Made by a program: the position numbers and the translations under genes. Shown here piece by piece: positions 1 through 9,217 of a stretch of DNA of 43,774 nucleotides; position 1 is the stretch's first letter; each line of letters opens with the position of its first letter. This DNA is from Parabacteroides sp. (GTDB lineage Bacteria; Bacteroidota; Bacteroidia; Bacteroidales; Tannerellaceae): NCBI GenBank assembly GCA_018054455.1, contig JAGPJL010000006.1, forward strand, positions 1 through 43,774, in the 5' to 3' direction. Under the pieces are notes generated by a model, which was not told where the DNA came from, did no database searches, and was given only the letters and a program-made list of their open reading frames with translations.

Positions 1-500
1 TCCTTCGTCTCTTCAGTAAGATCCAGCGTACCGTAATAGGTAATGCCCTGCCTGTTAATGCTGGTCACCATAATGGTTACCGAAGCATTGGAAAATACTT
101 GCACGTTAAACTGATGGGTATCATCCGAAGAGCGGGTACGGAAGTATATCTGAGCAGTCCCTTTTTTGTTATACGATTGTTTATATTCGCTAACCGGTGC
201 TTTAAAAATCATTCCTACCCCACCACCATAAGGTAAACTGTACGCTTGTCCAAAATAAGGTAAATGAGAAAACACAGAATCATTCCTTATCGTTAGAGTA
301 TATTCTGAAGTCAGGCTTCTCGAGCGTCCTTTCATGGGCAGAACCCTGTCGACTGTAATTTTAAAATCTTTCGCTTCCACAAGTTCTTTCACTTGTTTAG
401 CTTTAAGTTCCTTTTTTTCCTCTTTAGATTGGGCAACCAGTACATGAATACAAGTCATAAACCCAATCATTAGTAGTAACAATAAACGTTTTGCTTTCAT
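1..500 (-). CDS. DUF4251 domain-containing secreted protein (3' end cut by window edge)
   Basis: An open frame runs from ATG at 500 to the left edge of the window with no stop, so at least 166 codons are present and the C-terminus is missing. The N-terminus is a signal peptide (basic MKAKR, then a hydrophobic stretch ending near VLVAQ), followed by a lysine/glutamate-rich segment and a beta-rich body containing YGGGVGMIFKAPV. This pattern matches DUF4251, a family of small exported Bacteroidota proteins of unknown function. No function is assigned. The gene diverges from the Ca2+ ATPase gene, with about 215 bases between them. Confidence 0.75.
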   Translation of the reverse strand, partial: MKAKRLLLLLMIGFMTCIHVLVAQSKEEKKELKAKQVKELVEAKDFKITVDRVLPMKGRSRSLTSEYTLTIRNDSVFSHLPYFGQAYSLPYGGGVGMIFKAPVSEYKQSYNKKGTAQIYFRTRSSDDTHQFNVQVFSNASVTIMVTSINRQGITYYGTLDLTEETK

Positions 501-715
501 ATCCTTCTAAATTTAACGATCCTAAATCTACCCACGTTCCAGATATAATACAATTTGTCGGCAAATATTGTTTAACTGTATACAATTAAATAACATTTAC
601 TCTACTTTGACTGTCATTCGCGCTTATAAAACAGAATTATCGTTAACCATTTTGCAGATACGAATAACTTTACGAAATTTGTTCCCATATTTTCATCGAA
701 CATAAAAATAGATTA

Positions 716-3394
716 ATGGATACAAAACAACATTTTCAGGGGCTTACTAAAGAACAGGTTATCGCCAGCAGAGAGGCAAACGGTGAGAATGTGTTAACTC
801 CCCCGGCCAAGACATCGTTATGGACTCTTTTTCTTGAGAAATTCGACGATCCTATTATTCGGATTTTGCTAGTTGCATGGGGACTTTCGCTTATTATTGC
901 GGGTGTACATTGCTGGGGACCGGAAGCCAAAGGATTTAGCGCATTCCTTGAACCGATTGGTATTTTCTTTGCCATCATTCTAGCAAGTTGTGTCTCCTTC
1001 TTTTTCGAGCTAAAAGCCAACAAGGCCTTCGATATTCTAAATACGGTTAATGACGACATCATGGTGAAAGTGATTCGCGATGGTGCAATCACAGAAGTCC
1101 CCCGTAAAGAGGTTGTGGTAGGTGATGTTGTTGTTCTGCAAACCGGCGAAGAAGTGCCTGCCGATGGAACATTGCAGGAAGCTATCTCCCTTCAGATAAA
1201 TGAATCGACGCTTACAGGAGAGCCAATCATTGACAAAACGGTTGATGAAGCAGAATTTGACAAGGAAGCTACTTACGCTTCCAATGTTGTGATGCGAGGT
1301 ACAACAGTTGTTGATGGACATGGAGTGATGATTGTTGACAAAGTGGGTGATGCCACGGGATACGGAAAGGTATATGAAGGATCTCAGATAGAGAACAACG
1401 TTCAGACTCCGCTTCAGGTGCAGTTGGCTGGTCTTGCTAAAATCATCAGCAAAGCCGGATATACCATTGCAGGGGTTACCTTCTTTGGCTTGGTAATAAA
1501 ACTGTTTATGACTAATCCCGATCTTCCGGTGATGGATTTGATCGGAGCTATTCTGAATATATTCATGATCGCCGTTACCCTGATTGTGGTGTCGGTTCCG
1601 GAAGGTTTACCGATGAGTGTAACCTTGAGTCTGGCGTTAAGCATGAATCGTATGCTGAAGACCAATAACCTGGTACGAAAAATGCATGCTTGCGAAACAA
1701 TGGGTGCTACAACTGTTATCTGTACGGATAAAACAGGTACGCTTACCCAAAACCAAATGCAGGTGTATCAGACTAATTTCTTTAATTTGCAGGACCAGAA
1801 AGTAGGCAACGAAGAAGTAAGCCGCTTGATTAAAGAGGGAATTGCTGTTAACTCTACGGCTTTTCTTGATTTGAGTGAAGAAAAACCAAAAACCATGGGA
1901 AACCCTACCGAAGCAGCGTTGCTTCTCTGGTTGCATGGAAACAAACAAGATTATCAGTCGTTACGTGAAGAGGCTAAGGTGGTAGAACAGCTTACCTTCT
2001 CGACCGAAAGAAAATACATGGGTACGCTTGTTCAATCCCCCCAAATGGGAAGAAAGGTGCTGTATGTAAAAGGAGCGCCCGAGATTGTTCTCCAGAACTG
2101 TAACCGTGTAGCTATAAACGGAAGCTATGCCTCTGTGGAATCGTGCAAAGCATCCATCGAAAAACAATTGCTGGACTATCAGAATCAAGCGATGCGTACG
2201 TTGGGATTTGCTTATCAGCTGGTGGAAGACGAACAGGAAAAGTCATTCTTTGAAGACGGACGTCTCAAAGATGCAGATCTTACCTTCCTGGGGTTTGTCG
2301 CCATATCGGATCCTGTACGTTCGGATGTACCCGACGCAGTACAAAGCTGTCTGAATGCAGGTATTGATGTAAAAATTGTTACCGGCGATACTCCGGGTAC
2401 AGCCAAAGAAATTGGCCGCCAGGTTGGAATCTGGAAAGAATCGGATACCGAGCGTAATATTATAACGGGACCGGGATTTGAAGCTCTTTCTGATGAAGAA
2501 GCTTTAGACCGTGTTTTGGATCTTAAAATCATGTGTCGCGCACGTCCAACAGATAAACAGCGTCTTGTTCAGCTCCTGCAGCAGAAAGATGCGGTTGTGG
2601 CTGTAACGGGCGACGGAACAAATGATGCTCCGGCTCTTAAAGCAGCACAGGTTGGTTTGTCTATGGGTGATGGAACTTCCGTTGCCAAGGAAGCCAGTGA
2701 CATTACGATTATTGACAACTCGTTCATGAGCATCACCCGCGCTGTGATGTGGGGGCGTTCGTTGTATCAGAATATTCAAAAGTTTATTCTCTTCCAGCTA
2801 ACCATCAACGTAGTGGCTTGTATCATTGTATTGGTGGGATCTTTTCTGGGAACGGAATCACCGCTTACAGTTACTCAGATGTTATGGGTAAACCTTATTA
2901 TGGATACATTTGCGGCAGGGGCCCTGGCTTCGCTTCCTCCCAATGAACGTGTGATGAAAAGCAAACCACGCAAAAGCGGTCCGAAGGGTGACTTCATTAT
3001 TTCGAAAAGAATGTCTTACCGTATCTTCAGTGTAGGAATTATCTTCGTAATCTTTTTACTGGGTGTGCTGGTTTATTTCAACCAGACAGAAGGCGAACTA
3101 AGTGACTACGAGCTTTCTCAGTTCTTTTCTATATTTGTTCTGCTTCAATTCTGGAATATGTTTAATGCCAAAGCGTTCGGCACCAATAAGTCTGCTTTAG
3201 CCGAATTGAAAGACAGCAAAGGATTTTTGCTTGTAGCTCTGCTGATTCTGGTTGGACAATACCTTATTGTAACCTTCGGCGGACAGATGTTCAGCGTAGT
3301 TCCATTAAGCTGGGAAGACTGGGGTTGGATCGTTGGTGGTACTTCCGTAGTTCTCTGGATTGGAGAGATTGCCCGTCTTTTCGGCGTGAAATAA
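716..3394 (+). CDS. Calcium-translocating P-type ATPase, PMCA type
   Basis: 892-aa P-type ATPase predicted to pump Ca2+ out of the cytoplasm. The parts are in order: N-terminal cation-ATPase domain, a first pair of membrane helices (about 46-98), actuator domain with TGEP at 167-170 (TGES in many relatives), the M4 ion-site motif PEGLP at 295-299, the phosphorylated Asp in CTDKTGTLT (D338), the nucleotide-domain KGAPE, the hinge GDGTNDAPA at about 632-640, and four more C-terminal helices. PEGLP and overall length fit P2B/PMCA-type bacterial Ca2+ ATPases rather than Cu+ or K+ pumps; Mn2+ as an additional substrate is not excluded. It is monocistronic, with a 15-bp inverted repeat 32 bases after the stop. 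Confidence 0.93.
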   Translation: MDTKQHFQGLTKEQVIASREANGENVLTPPAKTSLWTLFLEKFDDPIIRILLVAWGLSLIIAGVHCWGPEAKGFSAFLEPIGIFFAIILASCVSFFFELKANKAFDILNTVNDDIMVKVIRDGAITEVPRKEVVVGDVVVLQTGEEVPADGTLQEAISLQINESTLTGEPIIDKTVDEAEFDKEATYASNVVMRGTTVVDGHGVMIVDKVGDATGYGKVYEGSQIENNVQTPLQVQLAGLAKIISKAGYTIAGVTFFGLVIKLFMTNPDLPVMDLIGAILNIFMIAVTLIVVSVPEGLPMSVTLSLALSMNRMLKTNNLVRKMHACETMGATTVICTDKTGTLTQNQMQVYQTNFFNLQDQKVGNEEVSRLIKEGIAVNSTAFLDLSEEKPKTMGNPTEAALLLWLHGNKQDYQSLREEAKVVEQLTFSTERKYMGTLVQSPQMGRKVLYVKGAPEIVLQNCNRVAINGSYASVESCKASIEKQLLDYQNQAMRTLGFAYQLVEDEQEKSFFEDGRLKDADLTFLGFVAISDPVRSDVPDAVQSCLNAGIDVKIVTGDTPGTAKEIGRQVGIWKESDTERNIITGPGFEALSDEEALDRVLDLKIMCRARPTDKQRLVQLLQQKDAVVAVTGDGTNDAPALKAAQVGLSMGDGTSVAKEASDITIIDNSFMSITRAVMWGRSLYQNIQKFILFQLTINVVACIIVLVGSFLGTESPLTVTQMLWVNLIMDTFAAGALASLPPNERVMKSKPRKSGPKGDFIISKRMSYRIFSVGIIFVIFLLGVLVYFNQTEGELSDYELSQFFSIFVLLQFWNMFNAKAFGTNKSALAELKDSKGFLLVALLILVGQYLIVTFGGQMFSVVPLSWEDWGWIVGGTSVVLWIGEIARLFGVK

Positions 3395-3425
3395 CCTCTA
3401 AGAGATAATTCCGGATCATATAGAT

Positions 3426-3461
3426 AAGCCTATATACTTTGTAAGTAAAGTATATAGGCTT
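3426..3461 (+). terminator. Perfect hairpin after the Ca2+ ATPase gene
   Basis: A perfect 15-bp inverted repeat (AAGCCTATATACTTT and its complement) encloses a 6-base loop. It sits 32 bases after the ATPase stop. The following T-run is weak (ACTTATTTCC), so termination is likely but not certain. Confidence 0.6.
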
Positions 3462-3503
3462 ACTTATTTCCTTAAACTCAGCTAAAATGTCAAATACATT
3501 TGC

Positions 3504-3511
3504 TATCTTTG
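3504..3511 (+). promoter_or_regulatory. -7 promoter box (TATCTTTG) of the DUF6922/AbiEii pair
   Basis: TATCTTTG fits the Bacteroidota -7 consensus TAnnTTTG. It lies 24 bases before the ATG at 3536. Its position makes the upstream in-frame TTG at 3500 an unlikely start, because that codon would lie upstream of transcription. No clear -33 TTTG is seen. Confidence 0.55.
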
Positions 3512-3535
3512 GGATATAAAGCGATTATTTCAACT

Positions 3536-3844
3536 ATGTTTTTTGACGATTTTGAATTACATAAAGATGCCAAAGTAAGGGATTCTCTTCTATGGGAATA
3601 CGAGCTTGAGAACTTCGACTATCACGACATGCGGACAGTTGTTGTACAGCGGGTTGTTGAACGTGGCCGGATGGAAGATTATTACGCCATTCTCAATCTG
3701 TATGGAATCGACGGAGTCAGGGAAGCTATCAAAGAAATCCCCTGCCTTAATGCAAAAGACATATCATTTGTCTGCTCTGTATTTGATCTTAATAAAGAAG
3801 ATTTGAAATGTTACATAAGGAAACAGTCTCTCTATCAACACTGA
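3536..3844 (+). CDS. DUF6922 family protein, probable antitoxin partner of AbiEii
   Basis: 102-aa protein starting at the ATG at 3536; an in-frame TTG at 3500 overlaps the promoter box and is rejected. The body, with LLWEYELENFDYHDM, VVQRVVERG, YGIDGVREAI and the C-terminal FDLNKEDLKCY, matches my memory of DUF6922, a small Bacteroidota family that sits just upstream of AbiEii-type nucleotidyltransferases. It overlaps the next gene by 37 bases in a different frame, which supports translational coupling. By position it is the candidate antitoxin, but it does not look like the winged-helix AbiEi antitoxin, so that role is an inference. Confidence 0.65.
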   Translation: MFFDDFELHKDAKVRDSLLWEYELENFDYHDMRTVVVQRVVERGRMEDYYAILNLYGIDGVREAIKEIPCLNAKDISFVCSVFDLNKEDLKCYIRKQSLYQH

Positions 3845-4449
3845 ATCTCCTGAATAAATTAATGGGTGATGAATGTCTTAGTGCATTTACGCTTGTTGGG
3901 GGAACCTCGCTGGCATTACAAATTGGGCACAGAGTGAGTGTAGACCTTGATTTGTTTTCCACCCATCCTTTTGACGAATCTGATCTGGCAGAATACCTTA
4001 GCTCGACCTATGGAATGGAGTTAGACTTCCTGGCCCGTAGCACTGTAAAAGGAGAAATCGCCGGAGTACAAATTGATTGCCTGTCTCATTCCTATCCGCT
4101 GGTAAATTCAATCAATGTATATGAAGGCATCCGACTTGCCAGTCTGGAAGATATTGCCGCAATGAAGCTAAATGCCATCTCGGGCAATGGAACCAGAATC
4201 AAAGATTATATTGACATTGCTTACCTTTCTGGGTACTTGTCATTGAACAGCATGCTGGAAGCTTATCAGCAAAAATACAAGACCACCAGCGTAATTATCC
4301 CTCTTAAAGCCATTACGTATTTTGATGAGATAAATTTCAGGGAACCTATTAAAATGACAGGCGATAAACGGTTTAACTGGAAAGAGATAGAAATGCGTTT
4401 AAAAACGATGCAAAACAACCCAAAAGTCAAATTGCATCCACTTACTTAA
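3808..4449 (+). CDS. AbiEii/AbiGii family nucleotidyltransferase (toxin-like)
   Basis: 213-aa protein with the DUF1814/AbiEii signature: GGTSLALQIGHR at 31-42, then D46-x-D48 in VDLDLF, the metal-binding part of a polymerase-beta-like nucleotidyltransferase fold. The central region (LEDIAAMKLNAIS, KDYIDIAYL) also matches the family. AbiEii toxins of type IV systems modify tRNA acceptor ends with nucleotides and give abortive phage resistance. Whether this member is toxic is not shown. It starts at an ATG inside the 3' end of the DUF6922 gene, so the two form one unit. Confidence 0.82.
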   Translation: MLHKETVSLSTLNLLNKLMGDECLSAFTLVGGTSLALQIGHRVSVDLDLFSTHPFDESDLAEYLSSTYGMELDFLARSTVKGEIAGVQIDCLSHSYPLVNSINVYEGIRLASLEDIAAMKLNAISGNGTRIKDYIDIAYLSGYLSLNSMLEAYQQKYKTTSVIIPLKAITYFDEINFREPIKMTGDKRFNWKEIEMRLKTMQNNPKVKLHPLT

Positions 4450-4456
4450 CACGGGT

Positions 4457-4498
4457 AATAAAAAAACAAAAGGGGAACCGACTCACGTCGCCACCCCT
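4457..4498 (-). terminator. Rho-independent terminator of the ECF sigma operon
   Basis: Read on the minus strand, AGGGG and CCCCT form an outer stem and CGAC/GTCG an inner stem around a GTGA loop, with a 3x3 internal loop between them. A T-rich run (complement of 4457-4470) follows. It lies about 75 bases past the stop of the last gene of the sigma operon. Confidence 0.65.
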
Positions 4499-4573
4499 CC
4501 CTTAACTTAAACGCCAAAACTAAATCTAAACAAAAAACACAAATAATGATAATATCTTTTTATTAATAAATTC

Positions 4574-5032
4574 TTATCTCCTTTCAGGCTTAGGCCCTCT
4601 CATATACTCTCGGGCAAATTTAAGCTCAGCCCCCTGATACTTATATAGCTTCTCGGGTGATAAGATTCTTTTAAACTTTTTAGCATATTCCTTTTCCAAT
4701 TCTGCCTCCTTTATACACAAATTCAGGTAATCATCTACTGCTTTTGTGAATTCAGCATCCGTTGGATTTTTTTTCGATCTCAGGTCTTTAATGTACTTTC
4801 GGTAGGAGCTTCCCAATTCAAACTTCTTTTTCTTAAGTTCATCGCTTAAGGGTATAAATAAAGCTGCTTCTTCAGGTGTAAGGCCAACCTCAGCCGTTAT
4901 AAAAGCATTTCTTTTAGCTTGAAACGCTTCCCGATCGAAATGTTTTCGCTGCTGACCATTTTCTTGTGCACCCACTGAAAAAGACAGCAAAAACGAAATC
5001 GTGACAAATGTAATAAAAAATATTTTATTCAT
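4574..5032 (-). CDS. Small secreted helical protein of the sigma operon
   Basis: 152 aa with a signal peptide (residues 1 to about 22, ending SVGAQ) and a highly charged, mostly helical mature part (FDREAFQAKRNAFITAEVGLTPEEA, then lysine-rich helices). The LTPEEA motif and helical character recall the periplasmic Spy/CpxP-like proteins often found third in Bacteroidota ECF sigma operons. I cannot assign a precise function. It lies 40 bases downstream of the anti-sigma-like gene on the same strand and is followed by a terminator, so it is probably the last gene of the operon and part of an envelope-stress response. Confidence 0.7.
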   Translation of the reverse strand: MNKIFFITFVTISFLLSFSVGAQENGQQRKHFDREAFQAKRNAFITAEVGLTPEEAALFIPLSDELKKKKFELGSSYRKYIKDLRSKKNPTDAEFTKAVDDYLNLCIKEAELEKEYAKKFKRILSPEKLYKYQGAELKFAREYMRGPKPERR

Positions 5033-5072
5033 ACAAACATTTTTTTCAAATAATAACCTAATAACTTTATTT

Positions 5073-5468
5073 TCATTCAGAATATCTCAATTCTCCTTCT
5101 AAAACATAATTAGCATACCGGTTTTCGATATATTCCTGATATTCGATATCATCTACCGAAGTCAAGGTGGAAATTGTCTGTTCTGAACCCTGCGACTTTA
5201 CAAGCAACGAATCGGAGGAATTATTACTTCCCTGAAAGTCCGGACCGATAACGATTTTAAAAAACAGACCCAAACCGGCAAATACAGCAGCGAGATATAA
5301 CCACGGACGAGCTCTCTCTGCAAAAGAAATCACTTTAGGTGTATCTTCCGCACTCTTTTCAGGAAGCTGACTCATAATCAAATCAGTTAATCCCTCCATA
5401 TAGCCTTCAGGAACTTTGAATGGATTCTCCCCTTTCAGTTTGTCCAGGTTATCATTCACTTTTTTCAT
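5073..5468 (-). CDS. Single-pass membrane protein, probable anti-sigma factor
   Basis: 131 aa from the ATG at 5468 (MKKVNDNLDKLKGENPFKVP). An in-frame ATG at 5507 would add 13 residues. The N-terminal segment with NPFKVPEGYMEGL is typical of proteins encoded directly downstream of ECF sigma factors in Bacteroidota. One membrane helix follows (PWLYLAAVFAGLGLFFKIVI), then a short periplasmic tail. The gene lies between the ECF sigma gene and a secreted protein gene. Sequestration of the sigma factor at the inner membrane is inferred from topology and position, since no zinc-binding anti-sigma motif is visible. Confidence 0.65.
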   Translation of the reverse strand: MKKVNDNLDKLKGENPFKVPEGYMEGLTDLIMSQLPEKSAEDTPKVISFAERARPWLYLAAVFAGLGLFFKIVIGPDFQGSNNSSDSLLVKSQGSEQTISTLTSVDDIEYQEYIENRYANYVLEGELRYSE

Positions 5469-5546
5469 ACTCTCTTTTGTTTTATACTTGTTAAAGCGCT
5501 TCAACATGCTTTTTACTTCATTTTGACATGCTATAACATAAAAGGT

Positions 5547-6107
5547 TTAAATGTCTTTAGTTAAAAACTCTTCAACTTTTTTAACTGCGTGATGATACGA
5601 CGCTTTTAGAGCTCCGACTGAGGTCCCGAATATATCCGACATCTCATCGTATTTCATATCATCATAATAGCGTAACGTAAATACCGCTCTCTGTTTTTCG
5701 GGAAGAGTAAGAATGGCTTCCTGAAGTTTTAGCTGAACAGCATCTCCGTCAAAATAAGTATCCCCCTTTAGCCTTTCCAATAAAAATACATCTTCACCAT
5801 CGAGGGGTACGTTGTTTTGCATGCGCTGTCTGTTCAGAAAAGTTATGCACTCATTAAAGGCAATCTTATAAAGCCAGGTCGACAATTTGGCCTCTCCTCT
5901 GAAATAATCGATATTTGCCCATGCCTTCATAAATGTATTTTGGAGCAAATCGTTCGAATCCTCATGATTTAACACCATTTTACGTATATGCCAATACAAT
6001 TTCTCTCCGTAATATCCTACCACCTTCGAAAATGCGTTACGTTGGGTGTCCGGATCACGAAGTTGCAGCACTATTTCATCCTCGTTATATTGTTGCATCC
6101 TATCCAT
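5547..6107 (-). CDS. RNA polymerase sigma factor, ECF (sigma-70 family)
   Basis: 186-aa ECF sigma factor. Region 2 is visible as NDLLQNTFMKAWANIDYFRGEAKLSTWLYKIAFNECI-type sequence (about 50-92), and region 4 as LPEKQRAVFTLRYYDDMKYDEMSDIFGTSVGALKASYHHAVKK (about 134-176), with no sigma 1.1 or region 3. It should direct transcription of a small regulon in response to an envelope signal. It is the first gene of a three-gene minus-strand operon with the anti-sigma-like and secreted protein genes. ATG at 6107 is used; an in-frame ATG nine bases later is also possible. Confidence 0.9.
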   Translation of the reverse strand: MDRMQQYNEDEIVLQLRDPDTQRNAFSKVVGYYGEKLYWHIRKMVLNHEDSNDLLQNTFMKAWANIDYFRGEAKLSTWLYKIAFNECITFLNRQRMQNNVPLDGEDVFLLERLKGDTYFDGDAVQLKLQEAILTLPEKQRAVFTLRYYDDMKYDEMSDIFGTSVGALKASYHHAVKKVEEFLTKDI

Positions 6108-6137
6108 TTTGGGAGTAAATATATGAAATAATCTTAT

Positions 6138-6145
6138 TAACTTTG
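6138..6145 (+). promoter_or_regulatory. -7 promoter box (TAACTTTG) of the ZIP transporter gene
   Basis: TAACTTTG matches TAnnTTTG. It is 17 bases before the ATG at 6163 and only 8 before the in-frame ATG at 6154, which favours 6163 as the start. Confidence 0.5.
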
Positions 6146-6162
6146 CCTAATATATGCATATT

Positions 6163-6960
6163 ATGAGTACAGAGACAATCTTAATAGCATTTGGTTTAAC
6201 TTTATTTGCGGGCTTATCTACAGGGATTGGCAGTATGCTCGCCTTTTTCACCAAACGCACAAACACAAAATTTCTTTCCACATCGCTTGGATTTTCGGCC
6301 GGTGTGATGATTTATGTATCCTTTATGGAAATGATGCCCCAGGCTAAAAGTAATTTATTGGAAAGTTTCGGCGACCGGGTTGGAACAATTTACCTTTTAC
6401 TTGCCTTTTTCGGAGGAATGGGATTAATTACACTTATCGACTTTCTTATCCCCGAAGATAAGAACCCGCATGAGATGCACAGTGTGGAAGAACTAAGTAT
6501 GAAACAGCCCAGACTGAAAAAAACAGGAATGATGGTCGCCCTCTCGATAGGGATACATAACTTTCCGGAAGGTATCGCCACCTTTACCTCGGCGTTAAAC
6601 AGTCTGGAAATAGCTCTTCCCATCACTGCAGCAATAGCCATACACAATATCCCTGAGGGCATCGCTGTATCTGTACCCATTTATCAGGCAACAGGAGACA
6701 AGAAGAAAGCATTCACCCTCTCATTCCTCTCGGGAATGGCAGAACCAGTTGGAGCCCTCTTTGGATTTCTAATTTTGCTTCCCTTCTGGACTCCCGCTAT
6801 CAATGGGTTTATTTTGGCTGCAGTGTCCGGTATTATGGTATTTATATCGGTAGACGAGCTTCTTCCAAGTGCCCAAAAATACGGAGAGCATCATTTATCT
6901 ATATCCGGAATGGTAGCGGGCATGGCTGTAATGGCACTAAGTTTGTTCCTGTTTATTTAA
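6163..6960 (+). CDS. zupT: ZIP family metal transporter, ZupT-like
   Basis: 265-aa inner-membrane protein with about eight helices, predicted to import Zn2+ and possibly Fe2+, Mn2+ or other divalent metals. The two family metal-site motifs are present: HNFPEG at 132-137 and HNIPEG at 161-166. A short histidine-containing cytoplasmic loop (PEDKNPHEMHS, about 97-107) separates helices 3 and 4, as in ZupT. I chose ATG 6163 (MSTETILIAF) over 6154 because a promoter box lies just upstream. The gene is divergent from the sigma operon and convergent with groEL, sharing a bidirectional terminator with it. Confidence 0.9.
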   Translation: MSTETILIAFGLTLFAGLSTGIGSMLAFFTKRTNTKFLSTSLGFSAGVMIYVSFMEMMPQAKSNLLESFGDRVGTIYLLLAFFGGMGLITLIDFLIPEDKNPHEMHSVEELSMKQPRLKKTGMMVALSIGIHNFPEGIATFTSALNSLEIALPITAAIAIHNIPEGIAVSVPIYQATGDKKKAFTLSFLSGMAEPVGALFGFLILLPFWTPAINGFILAAVSGIMVFISVDELLPSAQKYGEHHLSISGMVAGMAVMALSLFLFI

Positions 6961-7030
6961 TATAGGAAGGAAGCAAGCTGAGTTTATTACCTTTTTCACG
7001 ACAAATAGTAAAAGCACAAAGATAATATAC

Positions 7031-7066
7031 AAAAAAAAGAGGCTGCCCAACGGACAACCTCTTTTT
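7031..7066. terminator. Bidirectional terminator between zupT and groEL
   Basis: An 11-bp hairpin with two G-T wobbles and a 3-base loop (7038-7062) has T-runs on both sides: TTTTT on the plus strand and seven or more Ts on the minus strand. It serves groEL mainly and can also stop zupT read-through. Confidence 0.85.
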
Positions 7067-7085
7067 AGTATAATGGAGTCTGAAA

Positions 7086-8738
<1,653 letters not shown>

Positions 8739-8757
8739 TTATATATTGTACAATAAA

Positions 8758-9027
8758 TCAGATAATAGCCAGAATGTCTGACTGACGCATGATAAGGAAT
8801 TTATCGCCTTCAAGTTCAATCTCTGTACCTGCATATTTGCCGTAAAGTACAGTATCGCCTTGTTTAACCACCATATCTTCATCTTTAGTTCCGTTTCCGA
8901 TAGCGATTACTTCACCTTTCAACGGTTTTTCTTTAGCTGAATCAGGAATGATAATTCCGCTAACTGTCTTTTCTTCTGCCGCAGCTGGCTTGATAAGCAC
9001 TCTGTCTGCTAATGGTCTAATGTTCAT
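8758..9027 (-). CDS. groS: Co-chaperonin GroES (10 kDa subunit)
   Basis: 89 aa, close to the usual 90-97 residues for this family. [35 protein letters not shown] includes the mobile loop (about 17-32) that binds GroEL, and [18 protein letters not shown] is the conserved core. It is the first gene of the groES-groEL operon. The heptameric lid closes the GroEL chamber. Confidence 0.97.
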   Translation of the reverse strand: MNIRPLADRVLIKPAAAEEKTVSGIIIPDSAKEKPLKGEVIAIGNGTKDEDMVVKQGDTVLYGKYAGTEIELEGDKFLIMRQSDILAII

Positions 9028-9097
9028 ATTCTTGGTATTTTTAATTGTTAATAATATTAATCTAATTTGTGGGACCTTTCGCCCACGTCTTTATCTA

Positions 9098-9114
9098 TGC
9101 GAATAATGTGCCAA
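9098..9114 (-). promoter_or_regulatory. Possible sigma54-like -24/-12 element upstream of groES
   Basis: The minus strand reads TTGGCACATTATTCGCA, which keeps the GG-N10-GC spacing of sigma54 promoters (consensus TGGCAC-N5-TTGCA, one mismatch in the -12 half). It is 71 bases upstream of the groES start. A chance match is quite possible. Confidence 0.2.
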
Positions 9115-9217
9115 AATTGTTTACGGGGAACTCTCTGCCATTTTTACGTATCTTACCCACCTTAAAAACAGGACAAAGCTGACAGGATGACGGTTATGGC
9201 TGACGGCTAAAGGTATT

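Noticed and set aside
9028-9217. CIRCE operator upstream of groES
   Set aside because: No TTAGCACTC-N9-GAGTGCTAA inverted repeat is present.
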